Shown: one piece after another, positions 33,425 through 44,429 of the stretch
Layout of the letters: every line of letters begins with the position of its first letter
Position numbering within the stretch: position 1 is the stretch's first letter
Origin: Leptidea sinapis
Lineage: Eukaryota > Arthropoda > Insecta > Lepidoptera > Pieridae
Direction of reading: 5' to 3'
Assembly: GCF_905404315.1 (NCBI RefSeq)
Contig: NC_066273.1
Span: 6,262,001 to 6,326,000 of the forward strand
DNA length: 64,000 nucleotides
Translations under genes and position numbers: made by a program
Notes under the pieces: model-generated
Told to the model about the DNA's origin: nothing
The model's input: only the letters and a program-made list of their open reading frames with translations
Database searches by the model: none

Positions 33425-33738
33425 CAGGCAGTTTGATCTGATCCTGCCGCCGAATTCCATCTTCGCACGATACTCCACAAACTACGATATCATCCCCACT
33501 ATATGAATGTGTGGCGTTCCTCCACAGTGCAGTTTCAATGATTTTTCTTCCACGTACAAGCAAACTATGGAATGAGCTTCCTGGTGAGGTATTTGCAGGA
33601 TGATACAAATTGCACACCATTCTAAAAAGTTTGGTAACGCTCTTGTGATTTCTCTGGACAATGAGTGGCGATGATCACTGAAAATCTGGTAGTGACGTAG
33701 GCTCGATATAGGTGACGTGCCTTCTCTGCCAAAAAAAA
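33425..33738 (+). mobile_element. older Jockey-type LINE copy, right part
   Basis: Resumes at 'gtttgatctgatcctgccgcc' and runs through 'catcttcgcacgatactccac' to 'ctctgccaaaaaaaaaa', the A-rich end. Together with 29895-30012 it makes one plus-strand copy split by the younger insertion. Confidence 0.75.
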
Positions 33739-33871
33739 AATATATGTTGAGTGGTTTCTAAGTTCTGACATTGATTTTCAACATTTCTGTATTGTCTATC
33801 TGTTATATTGCGCTGTCACTTAGCATGCTGGTCCTCTATGAAGAAATCCTTTACGGCGAATATTAATATTT

Positions 33872-34534
33872 TCAATAATTCAAAAGGAAAACATTTTTAC
33901 ACTCCTTTATATATGTATATAAAGTGAGTAAGCTGGTAAACTCTCGGGAAGCCCAAATCGGTACTACAGAGCTTGGTATAAAAATATCCATGCCCTGCAG
34001 TATCACATCGGCTACTGCAACGGCGCAGGCACTAGGATCATCCGAAAGGAAACAAACCCTGCCCCAAGGATAGGATGCAAAAAAGGAACGCATCCTATCC
34101 CAATCTGCTGACTTGTAGTGCCAAACGCGGCGGGTCGCTGGTGGTCTGCGACGTTGGCGTCGGATAGGCACTACACTCCTGACCAGGCAATGGTCGGACG
34201 TTCCAAGAGGGGCGTCGACAGAGACCTGGTAACCATCGGGATGTGTAGTCAGCAGAAGATCTAATAAGGACGGCATGTGGCTATCCACATCCGGGAGCCG
34301 CGTCGGCGACTCAACCAATTGGGACAGACCATACGCCAATGCAAAATTATGCACAGATCGCCCTGCGTAGTCTGTGGTACGTGATCCAAGCCATTCGGCA
34401 TTGTGCCCGTTGAAATCACCCAAGACTACGATTTCAGCGGAGGGGATCTGAGCAAGCACGTCATCAAATGCCGCTTGAACGCAGCCCATGAGGTGATCCG
34501 TTTCTGCGTTACCAGTATGGACCTGTAGACACAC
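33872..34534 (-). pseudogene. duplicated LINE ORF2 piece (endonuclease), truncated
   Basis: Same residues as 1-191 of the long frame starting at 32684, including GDFNGHN and SDHCLV, then cut at the duplication junction and running into flank. The reverse transcriptase part is not in this copy. Confidence 0.85.
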
Positions 34535-35808
34535 GCATAGATGCGGACGCGGTCCTCTAAATCTACGCGGAGCCAGAGAGTAGACAGGCCCCTACCCTCA
34601 AAATTGCCGAGACGGCGACAGCAGATATCCTCCCTAACGTACACACATACCCCGGCATGAGGCATGAAATTATGCTCAATTTTGTACCCGGGGTACGTTA
34701 AATATGACGTATCGCTAGGTCGAGATATCTGCGTCTCCGTAAGGAAACACAAGGCCGGCTGCGCCGTCTCAAGGTGGTGGTGGACGGCGTTTAAGTTGGA
34801 GTGAATTCCCCGGATGTTACAAAGTCCACATTAAGCGTGGAGCGGGGTGCCGTGGTGTTGCTGCCCTGTTTGTCCTGTGACATACGCGGTACTGTGCCCT
34901 CCCCAGAATACGAGGGGCAGCCCGAGCGGGGAGGGATTCTCCGGCTCTACAAGAGCCGGTACCCTCCTGGGGTAATTTCTTTTTTAGGACCGCTCTCATA
35001 TTAGGTTGGGGGGGGGGGGGAAAGGACGGGGGGGAATGGCCTCCGGTCCTCGACACTAACCTATGCGAAAAATAGCGGCACGAGGCCGCTACTTCACGCC
35101 GGTATTCTGTGCGAGTGTGGTTAGTAACCCGGACGAGTCTGGCCCGATTGTGCTGACGTCATAAGACAGCAGCGTGACTCTCCCACTTTCAAAAAGCCCG
35201 TAGTCGCCTCTTACGACACCCTTGGACCTGGGACTACCCTATTCTTTTTACGCCCCGGGGCAGCACAGGGCAGATCAGGCAGTTTGATCTGATCCTGCCG
35301 CCGAATTCCATCTTCGCACGACACTCCACAAACTACGATATCATCCCCACTATATGAATGTGTGGCGTTCCTCCACAGTGCAGTTTCAATGATTTTTCTT
35401 CCACGTACAAGCAAACTATGGAATGAGCTTCCTGGTGAGGTATTTGCAGGATGATACAAATTGCACACCATTCTAAAAAGTTTGGTAACGCTCTTGTGAT
35501 TTCTCTGGACAATGAGTGGCGATGATCACTGAAAATCTGGTAGTGACGTAGGCTCGATATAGGTGACGTGCCTTCTCTGCCAAAAAAAAATATATGTTGA
35601 GTGGTTTCTAAGTTCTGACATTGATTTTCAACATTTCTGTATTGTCTATCTGTTATATTGCGCTGTCACTTAGCATGCTGGTCCTCTATGAAGAAATCCT
35701 TTACGGCGAATATTAATATTTTCAATAATTCAAAAGGAAAACATTTTTACACTCCTTTATATATGTATTTAAAGTGAGTAAGCTGGTAAACTCTCGGGAA
35801 GCCCAAAT
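33959..35808 (-). repeat. second copy of an 1850-bp tandem duplication
   Basis: This repeats 32109-33958 almost base for base: the N-terminal half of LINE ORF2, the LINE 5' region, the older plus-strand LINE end and about 220 bp of flank. The spacing is 1850 bases at both ends. Differences seen are one more G in the poly-G run, one fewer A near 35581, and a few single bases (for example tactcc/cactcc near 33470/35320). The junction 'caaat|cggtac' shares two bases (AT) with the parental 'cgat|cggtac'. The ORF2 frameshift is present in both, so it came first. Confidence 0.92.
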
Positions 35809-35870
35809 GATGGATGTTTTGAGAGCCTTATGCCATACACGACCAAAGGCCTCCACTATGTTAACCTCTG
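35780..35870 (-). mobile_element. Jockey-type LINE ORF2 internal fragment
   Basis: 'ctctcgggaagcccaaatgatgga' and 'gccatacacgaccaaaggcc' match the long copy at 31143-31220. It begins inside the end of the duplicated segment. Confidence 0.65.
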
Positions 35871-36505
35871 ATATGCCAACACCAAGCTAAGCCACCAGCT
35901 CAGCTCTTTTGGCGCCAAATCCGGCTTGGCCACTTGACACGCTATAGCCACTTGTGTTTACAATAGTCGAGGTATCATTATGTACGGTATAAGTTACGGG
36001 TTGCTAGATAAACAGGCTTGGTTGTATAGTACAGTATTGTAAACAAAAAACATGTTTTATGATAGATTCATGCTGTGATATGAAAGAGCGGCTCTTTCTT
36101 TTGCTAAACGCGTCAAAATAAAAATATTGCTATTGAATTATTTATATTATTTTTACTATAGTAGACACTTTTATAATATGATCCTATGATTTCATCTAAA
36201 AAAATTTTTTTTTTTCTAAAAAAAAATTACTAAATAATGCTCCCGTTGTATGTTAAACAAAAGTGGGCGCCGCCAGCTAAAGCTAAATGAATACTAATAT
36301 ATTTTGTTTTTAAAAGCATTGCGCTCTGTTTTATGGCTCTTAGAACCAAGCAATTAATAATACACCCGGTAAAGAAATCTCTCTGGTGTTTTGTGTCTAG
36401 GAATACGTAGACATTGGCAGTTTTTTGACGGCTGTCTTGCCGTGTTCACGTAGACACGGTAGCATAGGGACTATAGAAACGCTTGCCTTGTACGTTTGTA
36501 ACTGC
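35871..36505. other. no gene seen
   Basis: AT-rich spacer with long A and T runs near 36210. Confidence 0.5.
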
Positions 36506-36509
36506 CGAT

Positions 36510-36580
36510 CCTTTATATGTTAGGTATACCAGAAGATCACCCGCCGTGCGATCGATCATGGCGAAAGCCATATTTTCAAT
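36510..36580 (-). mobile_element. Jockey-type LINE ORF2 internal fragment
   Basis: 'gttaggtataccagaagatc' and 'catggcgaaagcc' match the long copy near 31276-31325. Probably the same old copy as at 35780. Confidence 0.6.
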
Positions 36581-36890
36581 TACATTATTCCAAACTTTGG
36601 TTGTAGTGGGTGGAGTTACTTGAGACCCAGACTAGATCGCTGCATCGATCTTATTCTTCACAAAAAATCTGACAACTATTGCATTTAATTGTGTTTTCTA
36701 ATAACCTTGCCTTTCTATTTTATTACTTAGCAACAAAGAGCACTGAAACTATTGTAAAAGACCAACAATAAATATTCTTCTAAGAAATGTGTTTCAATCT
36801 AGATCAGATTTAACAAATAAAATTTATTATTAATTAATTAAGTAGGGAAATATGCACGTCAGTAATGTATTTATTGAGTTATCACAATTT
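36581..36890. other. no gene seen
   Basis: AT-rich spacer. Confidence 0.45.
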
Positions 36891-36892
36891 TC

Positions 36893-36995
36893 TTTTTTTT
36901 ATGGAAAAGGAGGACAAACGAGCGTACCTGGTGTTAAGTGATCACCACCAACCACATTCTTTTGCAACACCAGAGAAATCATAGGAGCGTTGGCG
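36893..36995 (-). mobile_element. Jockey-type LINE 3' end
   Basis: 'ttttttatggaaaaggagg' to 'aatcataggagcgttgg'; only about 100 bp of the tail. Confidence 0.75.
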
Positions 36996-37254
36996 GTCTA
37001 TATTATATATATATATTCGAGTTGATATTCGGCAATCTCCGCCATTTTCTTTTAAGTGTCAACGTTAGACGCGGGGTTGCAGTTTTTAGGCAGATCTTAT
37101 CGAGCGATCGAACTGAAAGGTGCTCTTGAAATTACAAGTTTATTTAAACTGTATCTTAGCTACAAATGCAATTATAAAAATGCATAAATACAGGATTTAT
37201 TTCTTGTTGTGGGTATTATATTTCTCATCAGAGTATTAAACTGCTCTTTTTTTC

Positions 37255-37465
37255 TCTTCGGAAGCAGGACTTTTTATGAAAAAAAGACACTAAACTAGCT
37301 AAACATTCACCTGAAGGGTAAGTTATACGCCCTGCCAATAATACAGTACACTCAAGATTCCCTTCAAACCGAAAAATTATTGTTTTTCGCCCAAAATTAT
37401 TGCTTGCACATTACCGCTTTACGGTAGAAAAAGGGATGATACCCACCTAGCCGGCATCCTGTAGA
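37255..37465 (-). repeat. Rep-A, decayed reverse copy
   Basis: 'gccctgccaataatacagt', 'cttcaaaccgaaaaattatt' and 'cacctagccggcatcctgt' keep the order of the family. Confidence 0.6.
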
Positions 37466-37499
37466 AATATCTCAAAATGACGATCGTAATTGCGACATC

Positions 37500-37680
37500 G
37501 CACAAAATTTTGGGTCAAGAGTCCTGAGCTGCACTTCATTGTAATCGACAGGGCGTATCATTTTCTATCAGGTGAACGTCTTGCTCGTCTGGTTACATTT
37601 TCTCATAAAAAAATACCGCACAAGGAGGCTCATTCCAAAGCTTTGTAGTACGTGGAAAAAAGCTCCTTTGAAACGTCTTT
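37500..37680. repeat. Rep-A 3' end joined to a LINE fragment
   Basis: A forward Rep-A end (37500-37612, to 'ctcataaaaaaa') abuts a reversed LINE piece ('accgcacaaggaggctcattc' to 'aaaagctcctttgaaa'). Confidence 0.6.
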
Positions 37681-37892
37681 CGGTTGAAATGATGATGAAT
37701 GATGTAAAATATACTATGTAATTTTTTTTATATATTGGTTTGGTTAATGGTCGACCACTCTGTTTGTTGACATTATCAGAGAAGCGCAGTGTCCAATGTT
37801 CGTCACAACCAATTACAGTTATAGGTAAATTATTATTTAAAATTAATTGCAATATTTTATGTTTTTTTTGTCATTCCTTCACATTATTGGCA

Positions 37893-38200
37893 TCTAGTTT
37901 TTTTTTATGAAAATAAGGGACGAGACGAACAGGACGCATGGTAATTGATACACCCTGCCCATTACAATGCAGTGCCGCTCAGAATTCTTGAAAAATCTCA
38001 AAAATTCTGAGTGGCACTACAATTGCGCTCGTCACCTTGAGTCCTAAAATGTTAAGTCACATTTGCCCACTACTTTCACTAGCTACGGCGCCCTTCAGAC
38101 CGAAACAAAATAAATGCTTACACATTACTGTTTCACGGCAGAAATTGGCGCCGTTCTGATACCCATAATCTAGCCGGCATGCAAAGGAGCCTCCCACTGG
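37893..38200 (-). repeat. Rep-A SINE-like repeat, near full length
   Basis: From 'tttttttatgaaaataaggg' to 'gcaaaggagcctcccactgg', with both arms of the internal stem kept. Confidence 0.8.
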
Positions 38201-38682
38201 TGCGTTTTTAGGTTGTTAGCCTAATCTTTTTACCTACAGTATTGGATTGTGTGAGTTGAAAAGAATTTCAATGGTTTTTGTTGCCCAAAGAAACATCCGG
38301 TCAGCAAAAAAAAAATAAGAAAACACTTCAAATATCGGAAACGGAAATAACATCCAAAGCCAAGAAACTACTATTATTGATTGAACTGAAAACTATAATA
38401 ATATCTCTTTTTACTTCTTGCCTAATCAAGCTTTAAGGTCAACTGCGGAGCATGAAATTTATTGACCAATCTCATTTACTATCGAAACATTTAGGCAAAG
38501 ATACCGATCTATATTGTCGTTTACACCGTCACTGAAAATATAGTTTTAGAAAACAATTAATTACATCTATACACCCTGTATATTATTCAAGTGCTTATTA
38601 TAAGTGAAAATGGCGATTTTATCATAGTCAGTGATAGTCGACGGTAGTGATAGCTGATAACAAGACACATTACAAACGGAAA

Positions 38683-38731
38683 ATGGGGATTTTCCCGTTA
38701 ATCGTGATATTAACTGGTGCAATCGTTTCTG
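38683..38731 (+). CDS. orphan signal-peptide-like exon
   Basis: ATG in good context (ggaaaATGG) opens MGIFPLIVILTGAIVS and ends G|GTTTGT, a weak but possible donor, in phase 1. That is the phase at which every Ly6 exon 2 in this window starts. Spliced to Ly6-2 exon 2 it would give IVSAQDLQCYVC, a fine signal-peptidase site. Upstream 'tagtcagtgatag' (about 38626) resembles an insect initiator. It may be an alternative first exon of Ly6-2, whose own first exon is at 48970, a relic of a deleted gene, or chance. No domain exons follow before 48970. Confidence 0.4.
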
Positions 38732-39114
38732 GTTTGTAGTTTATTAATAATACATTTTTATTGTGATAAAACTATAGTCATATATGTTATTTAAATTCAA
38801 ATAAATGCGATAAGTAGACACAATGCAAGATAAGCATGGCTTTATCTTGAATTTTTTGATCTCTATAATATATAGGTAAATTTAATAAAACCACAACAAA
38901 GTAAAAACTGAATATTTTTGAATATTTTTTTGTAAAGAATTTCTATGTGTTCTACTAACAATACCCAACCCAAAAAAGTTCTTTGAAGTATTTTTTCAGT
39001 TTTTTGCTTGTCAGATTGTCTGTAAGAATCCGGACAAAACGCAAAAGCTACTCAATAGCTTTAATTCTAATTTTGCATAAATATTAGAATATTATAGATA
39101 ATTTTAACAAGAAG
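38732..39114. other. no gene seen
   Basis: AT-rich spacer. Confidence 0.45.
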
Positions 39115-39336
39115 TTATAAAAATAATCGACGGATAACGTTGGACTATAACTAATAATATATATATTTATATTGGACATAACTATGGATAGATAAGATCG
39201 TCATTAAACGGTTATAGCAATATATCCGTAACTAGAGATACGTTATTGAAATGTAAGCTAGCGGAAAAGGATAGATTTGTCTACCTCTAGTAAGTTAATC
39301 TATGGATAGATAGGTTATTGAAAACAGCCGTAAGTC
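39115..39336. repeat. possible relative of TIR element E
   Basis: Repeated blocks 'ggataacgttgg', 'atggatagataag' and 'gttattgaaaacagccgtaag' recall the E termini; the last also recurs near 40950 ('gttattgaaaatggccgtaa'). Boundaries unclear. Confidence 0.35.
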
Positions 39337-39419
39337 GACCAAGATCCTTTAAGTGTTTATAGTTTCATCATTTCATAAAAGACATTTATTTTCTCAAAAT
39401 TGATTCCGTTAGAATAATT

Positions 39420-39800
39420 TTTGATGTCCTTTCTAATATACTAGATACTACTACCGCTTTGGTAACAAATGGCGCTCTGAGAGAGAAGCGGCGCAAGAAA
39501 CTTTCCCAGCATAAGTTTTTGCGCTCTTTTTAATAAAATATACAATATTGTATTGCTATAAAATAATTGTAATCTGTCCAAGGCTGTCCGATCACATTTT
39601 TTGTAATTTATTTTGAACAGTGGCTGGGACTTTCTTATAAAAGTATATACATTTGTATAGATCTTCTTTTGCATGTATCTTATGAAGACTACTAGAATTA
39701 GTTACAAGCAATCCCTTATTTCTAGTGTTATAAAAATGAAAATCACTATTTAGAGCATGAATATACTGATAAACGATCATAAATATATATATATTCAATA
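39420..39800 (-). pseudogene. LINE reverse transcriptase C-terminal fragment, second family
   Basis: The frame gives HALNSDFHFYNTRNKGLL then KCIYFYKKVPATVQNK. The HxYNTRNK and FYNKxP blocks are the C-terminal signature of another lepidopteran non-LTR reverse transcriptase, distinct from the Jockey-type copies here. It continues to an untranslated end 'cttgcgccgcttctctctc'. No catalytic part remains. Confidence 0.65.
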
Positions 39801-41390
39801 TTTTAGAGAATAAAATAAACTTCTTACGAATTTATTAAAATTTATTACGATCTATCGTCTACTACAACCCATTCGGTAAATGTATCTGAAATTTAAGTGT
39901 TGGTAATAATAAAAAAAATTCTTGTCTCATACACTAAAATAGCAAACACACGTAAATTAGATTATACATGAAGATACTCAAAAAAAAATAGGCGAATAGA
40001 AAAAAAACGGGATTTTTTTTTAAAAACTTCAATGTCCAACATCTCGGAAACGGTTAGTTTTGTGGTATGGTGTTTCATTGTGAAATTAATCAGACATGCA
40101 TAATTGGACGTAGTTCCTGAAAAACGACCCAAGCCACAAACATCACATTTTAAGGAGTTCGTCTTTGAAGTTTAATAAATATTAGTGTATTCCATACATT
40201 TGGGTTGGACTACTAAGTCATGATGTCATCTAAAGAATCACAGAAGGGCTGCCTTTTTTTGTCAGTCACGTGACCAATTTTGTATTCTTAACTCAATTTA
40301 GACATGATTGTGGTTTGGAACGTTTTTCTGGAATTACGTCCAATAATACAGGATGTATATGCAAAGCATTGGGTTTTTTTGTGATTACTGATTGCACATT
40401 AAACTACTGTTCATCATATAAAATACAGTTACAGTGCTGACTTTTGACAGTAATCACGACCATCGTGTTCACGAAGCATCCTTACACAAACAATGAACAC
40501 AAGCTCTAAGGGTTGTTGCATTCAATATACGATAATTTATATTTATACAGTTTATTCTTTATTACTTTTTATGAAATAATTTATATTATTTAAACACGAT
40601 TCAAATACTGGATACAGCACCTTACAAACTAATTTGTTATGTATATTACAGCCATTGTAAAATACTCTATTTGATTGAAAAGAGTGGCCGTTGAGTTTCT
40701 TGTATGTTCTTCTCGCGGGCTCAACATTTTCCGAACGTATGGCAAATTCAGAAATTTAATTTCTATTCAGACTACTCGCTTAGTTTATTTGACTTTGACG
40801 TCAAAATTATTTTATATGATGCAAATATTTCCTTTGATATCTAGAAAAGTATTAGTTAGTAGTATCATTTAATCGCATAACCAACTTCGACTTTACATTC
40901 GAGGATTTCTATATAATTTGTGTGTTAAGACAAAATTTCGTAGAAATACGTTATTGAAAATGGCCGTAAACCTGTAACATTGTATAGATAGACAGTTTTG
41001 TATGATGAAAATGCCTCACATCTGGAGGCTAATCTGCCCGTGCTGTTTGTCTCCGTTAAAATAGTCTTGTTAAAAGTAATTTGAATTCAGGATATGATTT
41101 TACTCTAAGAAATAACAATTAAGATAAATTCTTCTAATTGACGTTTTCCTACGGATTTTCCGGACCGCTACGTGTGACATTGGACTGTATAACAATTATA
41201 TTGGTTTTATTGAAGGGCAATTATTGAGATAACCATTAAGTTTACCTTGGTACTGTATTTATTCAAGCTATTGTCAGCCTAGAAAAAAATATAGCATAAT
41301 CTGCTACGTCTGGTATTGAAGTGATAAACAAAATGAATTTAGCTTCCATTTTTCGTTTTTATGACATTGACAACTTCCTAACTAATGTTG
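39801..41390. other. no gene seen
   Basis: AT-rich 1.6-kb stretch; a short run near 40950 resembles the E-type terminus. Nothing else supported. Confidence 0.5.
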
Positions 41391-41394
41391 GTAA

Positions 41395-41655
41395 TCCCAC
41401 TAGTAATCTAGTGGGAGGCTTTGCACATGTTGCCGGCTAGATTATGGGTACCTATTTCTGCCGTGAAGTAGTAATGTGTAAGCATTATTGTGTTTCGGTC
41501 TGAAGGGCGTCGTAGCTAGTGAAATTACTGGGCAAATGAGACTTGACAACATATGTCTCAAGTTAACGAGCGCAATTGTAGTGCCGATCAGAATTTTTGT
41601 CAATTACCATGTGCTGAACGTCCTTCTCGTACCGTCCCTTATTGTCATAAAAAAA
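41395..41655 (+). repeat. Rep-A SINE-like repeat
   Basis: From 'agtgggaggctttgcacatg' to 'cccttattgtcataaaaaaa', lacking part of the internal stem. 'cccactagtaatctagtggga' at its start is a small palindrome. Confidence 0.75.
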
Positions 41656-41812
41656 TTAAACTTAATTTTAACTTTTACTTTTAAAATTATATCTTCACTT
41701 AGCCAACTTAATAAATTTAATGGGATTTTATTACAATTTTGATTTGCCGTGCACGGTCCACTTTAAACAACATCGAGTTTGCAATCGGGGAAACTACGAC
41801 TAATACGTAAGT

Positions 41813-42245
41813 CTTAGGTTAAGGATTGGTCTTCGCTGCGCTCCAACTAGATACCGCACTACCTAAGAACAATTGCTTTTTTATTACAGCAACTATCAGA
41901 TTTTTGTGTGCGCGGAATCTTGACACTCAAAGGTATTTGTAAAATTTCGAAACATACGCTTCGTGATATTTTACATAAAAATTTATAAAATACAAAATAC
42001 TTACGAAGATATGTGATCCCAGTGTCTTTCTTATAGAACTTTTACAATGATTTCTTATAGTTGTTCTACTACGCAACGCAGTATTTTAGTTTCAATTATT
42101 AGCAAAGTTTAACAGAACACGTCAACGTCACCGATATTTCGAGACTCGCACGAGTGCGCCCACTTGGGCGTAGTATTAGTTGACACAGACGCAACGCCTG
42201 CGATATCTAGTTGGAGCGTAGTGGAGACCAATCCTTAAACTTAAG
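41813..42245. mobile_element. TIR element F, copy 2
   Basis: Ends 'cttaggttaaggattggtct' and, reversed, 'cttaagtttaaggattggtc' continue into matching 'ctccaactagata', giving TIRs of about 40 bp. Inverted relative to 6793-7126 and about 100 bp longer, so the two copies differ by internal indels. Confidence 0.8.
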
Positions 42246-42371
42246 TACCTATCCATCCCTACTCTGTGCTAAGATTATTTTGCATGATACGACATTTTAA
42301 ATTAGTCTAAACTTTTACGAGTCGTTCAAGTATTACAATTCTTTATTTACGGGGCAAACGAGCCCCTTTTT

Positions 42372-42650
42372 ACAAGTGGGAGGTTCATTTGCACAGGAAG
42401 CCGGCTAGATTATGGGTACCGCAACGGTGCCTATTTCTGCCGTGAAGCAGTAATGTGTAAACATTACTGTGTTTCGGTCTGAAGGTCGCGGTAGCTAGTA
42501 AAATTACTGGGCAAATGAGACTTATTATCTTATGTCTCCCGGTGACGACTTTTTGGATTTTTCAAGAATCCTGAGCGGCACTGCATTGTAATGGGTAGGG
42601 CGTTTCAATTACCATAAGCTGAACGTCCAGCTCGGCTCCTCTCTCTTTTT
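42372..42650 (+). repeat. Rep-A SINE-like repeat
   Basis: Forward copy from 'aagtgggaggttcatttgca' to about 'ctctctctttttatttaaaa'; the first arm of the stem is deleted. Confidence 0.75.
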
Positions 42651-42654
42651 ATTT

Positions 42655-43280
42655 AAAAAAAACGAGCATGAGGAACGAATGTGATGGAAAGTGAAAAAGT
42701 AACTGCTCTTCGACATCCGCAATACCAGGGGTCCAGAGATACGTTGTCGGTCTTTAAGTTGGGAATGTGCTCTAAGCTTGAAGGCCCCTAACTCGTATCG
42801 GTTCAGAAAAACTGCAGTCGGTAATAATTGATTCCATGAAGTTGTTGTGTCGAAAAAGTATCTTCCAAACGCGCGGATGTGGAATGATAGACATTAATAT
42901 GATGAAATTAAATAAATATTTATTTGCAAGAAACATTGTCATTAAGATGTTAACATAATATTATTATTAATATTCCAATATGTTTCGTAAATTGACATGC
43001 AAAATATGTTATAGAGTTGTCTAAATACCAACACACTACTCATGTACTGAAACTTGTCGGATTTCACAATTCTATCATTAATACAAATAAAATTTAAATT
43101 AAAAGACACTATAATATAAGATGTAAATAATTTAATTTAATAATTTATTTAGTGCGTATGTCTACAAATTTAATGTCACAAAAGTATATATATATAATTA
43201 ACAGATGATGCAGATGAAATTTCGGATTTTCACGCAGGAACCAGCGGTAGTGAAATTCGAATAAATAGTTCAATTTGTCA
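42655..43280. other. no gene seen
   Basis: AT-rich spacer with a possibly decayed LINE tail near 42700-42860; not confident. Confidence 0.45.
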
Positions 43281-43288
43281 ATTAATAT

Positions 43289-43664
43289 CACGGACTAGTA
43301 AAAAAAGAAAGACTCCGCGCCGTGATATTAGCAAGTGAAGCAGCTTTATGCTAGTGTGTGTGCGGTTACGGGGGATACCAGATACACAATTTTTTCTCCC
43401 TTAAATAATCATATATCCACAAATACTTTTATAGTATTGTTTTTACACTTTTCACAACGCACGATGGCCTTTTTTAAAATATTATTAATATACGCAAACT
43501 GATCTGTCACAGACGATGACAAATCTCATAATGGCGGCCGATCGGCTTGTATTAGTGTAAGTGTATGCGTGGGGCTATGTATTTACACGTTTACCGGCTT
43601 GTTTTGGTGCCTCACTGCTATGTAAGGTGACACGGAGTCCTTCTTATTTTATATCTCGTCCGTG
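43289..43664 (-). mobile_element. THAP-bearing MITE, complete
   Basis: 376 bp from CACGGACTAGTAAAAAAAG to 'ctcgtccgtg'. Flanks attaatat and tttgatat agree at 6 of 8 bases, so the 8-bp target duplication has decayed. The THAP start codon is lost (ATG to AGG) and the frame is broken. Confidence 0.8.
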
Positions 43665-43884
43665 TTTGATATTTCATATTTTGCTTGTCATAAAAACTAG
43701 ATTTTAGAAAAATGATCGTCAAAACAGTCAAAAGCTTCAATCATATCATTCCTTTGTAGTGCCTTTTTAACATGCTTAATATATTATTATCTATGTACCG
43801 AACCTTTTAATGTGATTTTTAACCACTTTAAAACGAAGGATTGAAGTAATACTTTGCACAACTATCAAGTACTGATCATTTTTC

Positions 43885-44420
43885 AATAATATATACACCA
43901 TTAGATTTCTTTTTTTGGGGATATGTGAAAGATATGCTATACAAAAAGCGATACGAGAACGTGGGCGAGTTACAAACAGAATTGTGCCATATCATATCGA
44001 GTATTCACCATAAAATGATAAGAAACAGGCAGCGGACTCATTAAAAGATTGGCAATATGCGTAAGACAAAAGAGATCACATTTTGAGCATTTAATTAATA
44101 AATTTAGAAAAAATACCCACTTAATTGACCACTTTCTTTTAAAATACTATGTTACTTAAGAAGAGTTATTAGTTTTTGGCCATTCTTTGGATTGGCATCA
44201 TAAGAGTAGGGGTTTTTTTTTTACATTTAAGTCGGTTCCATTCCCAGACGAGGCAAGTAATTTTTAGAAAATCTTTGAATGCAGAATTACTAACTTTTAA
44301 AAATAACATAAAGTCTTCTTTCAGTCAAATAGCCTATCTTCGATATTTAAGGTACTTTCCCTTCATGTCCCATAACTTTGGGACACCTTGTATAGTCGGT
44401 CCCATTTTTGCAGGATTGGC
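43885..44420 (+). pseudogene. Tc1/mariner-type transposase C-terminal remnant
   Basis: The frame gives TPLDFFFWGYVKDMLYKKRY then ENVGELQTELCHIISSI. The xPLDFFxWGYVK block contains the third catalytic Asp (codon at 43904) of insect IS630/Tc1/mariner-type transposases. The frame stops soon after, and the trailing 'aactttgggacaccttgta' (about 44372) looks like such an element's terminus. The N-terminal remnant at 7259-7648 may be of a related family. Confidence 0.7.
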
Positions 44421-44429
44421 TGTTTATAT

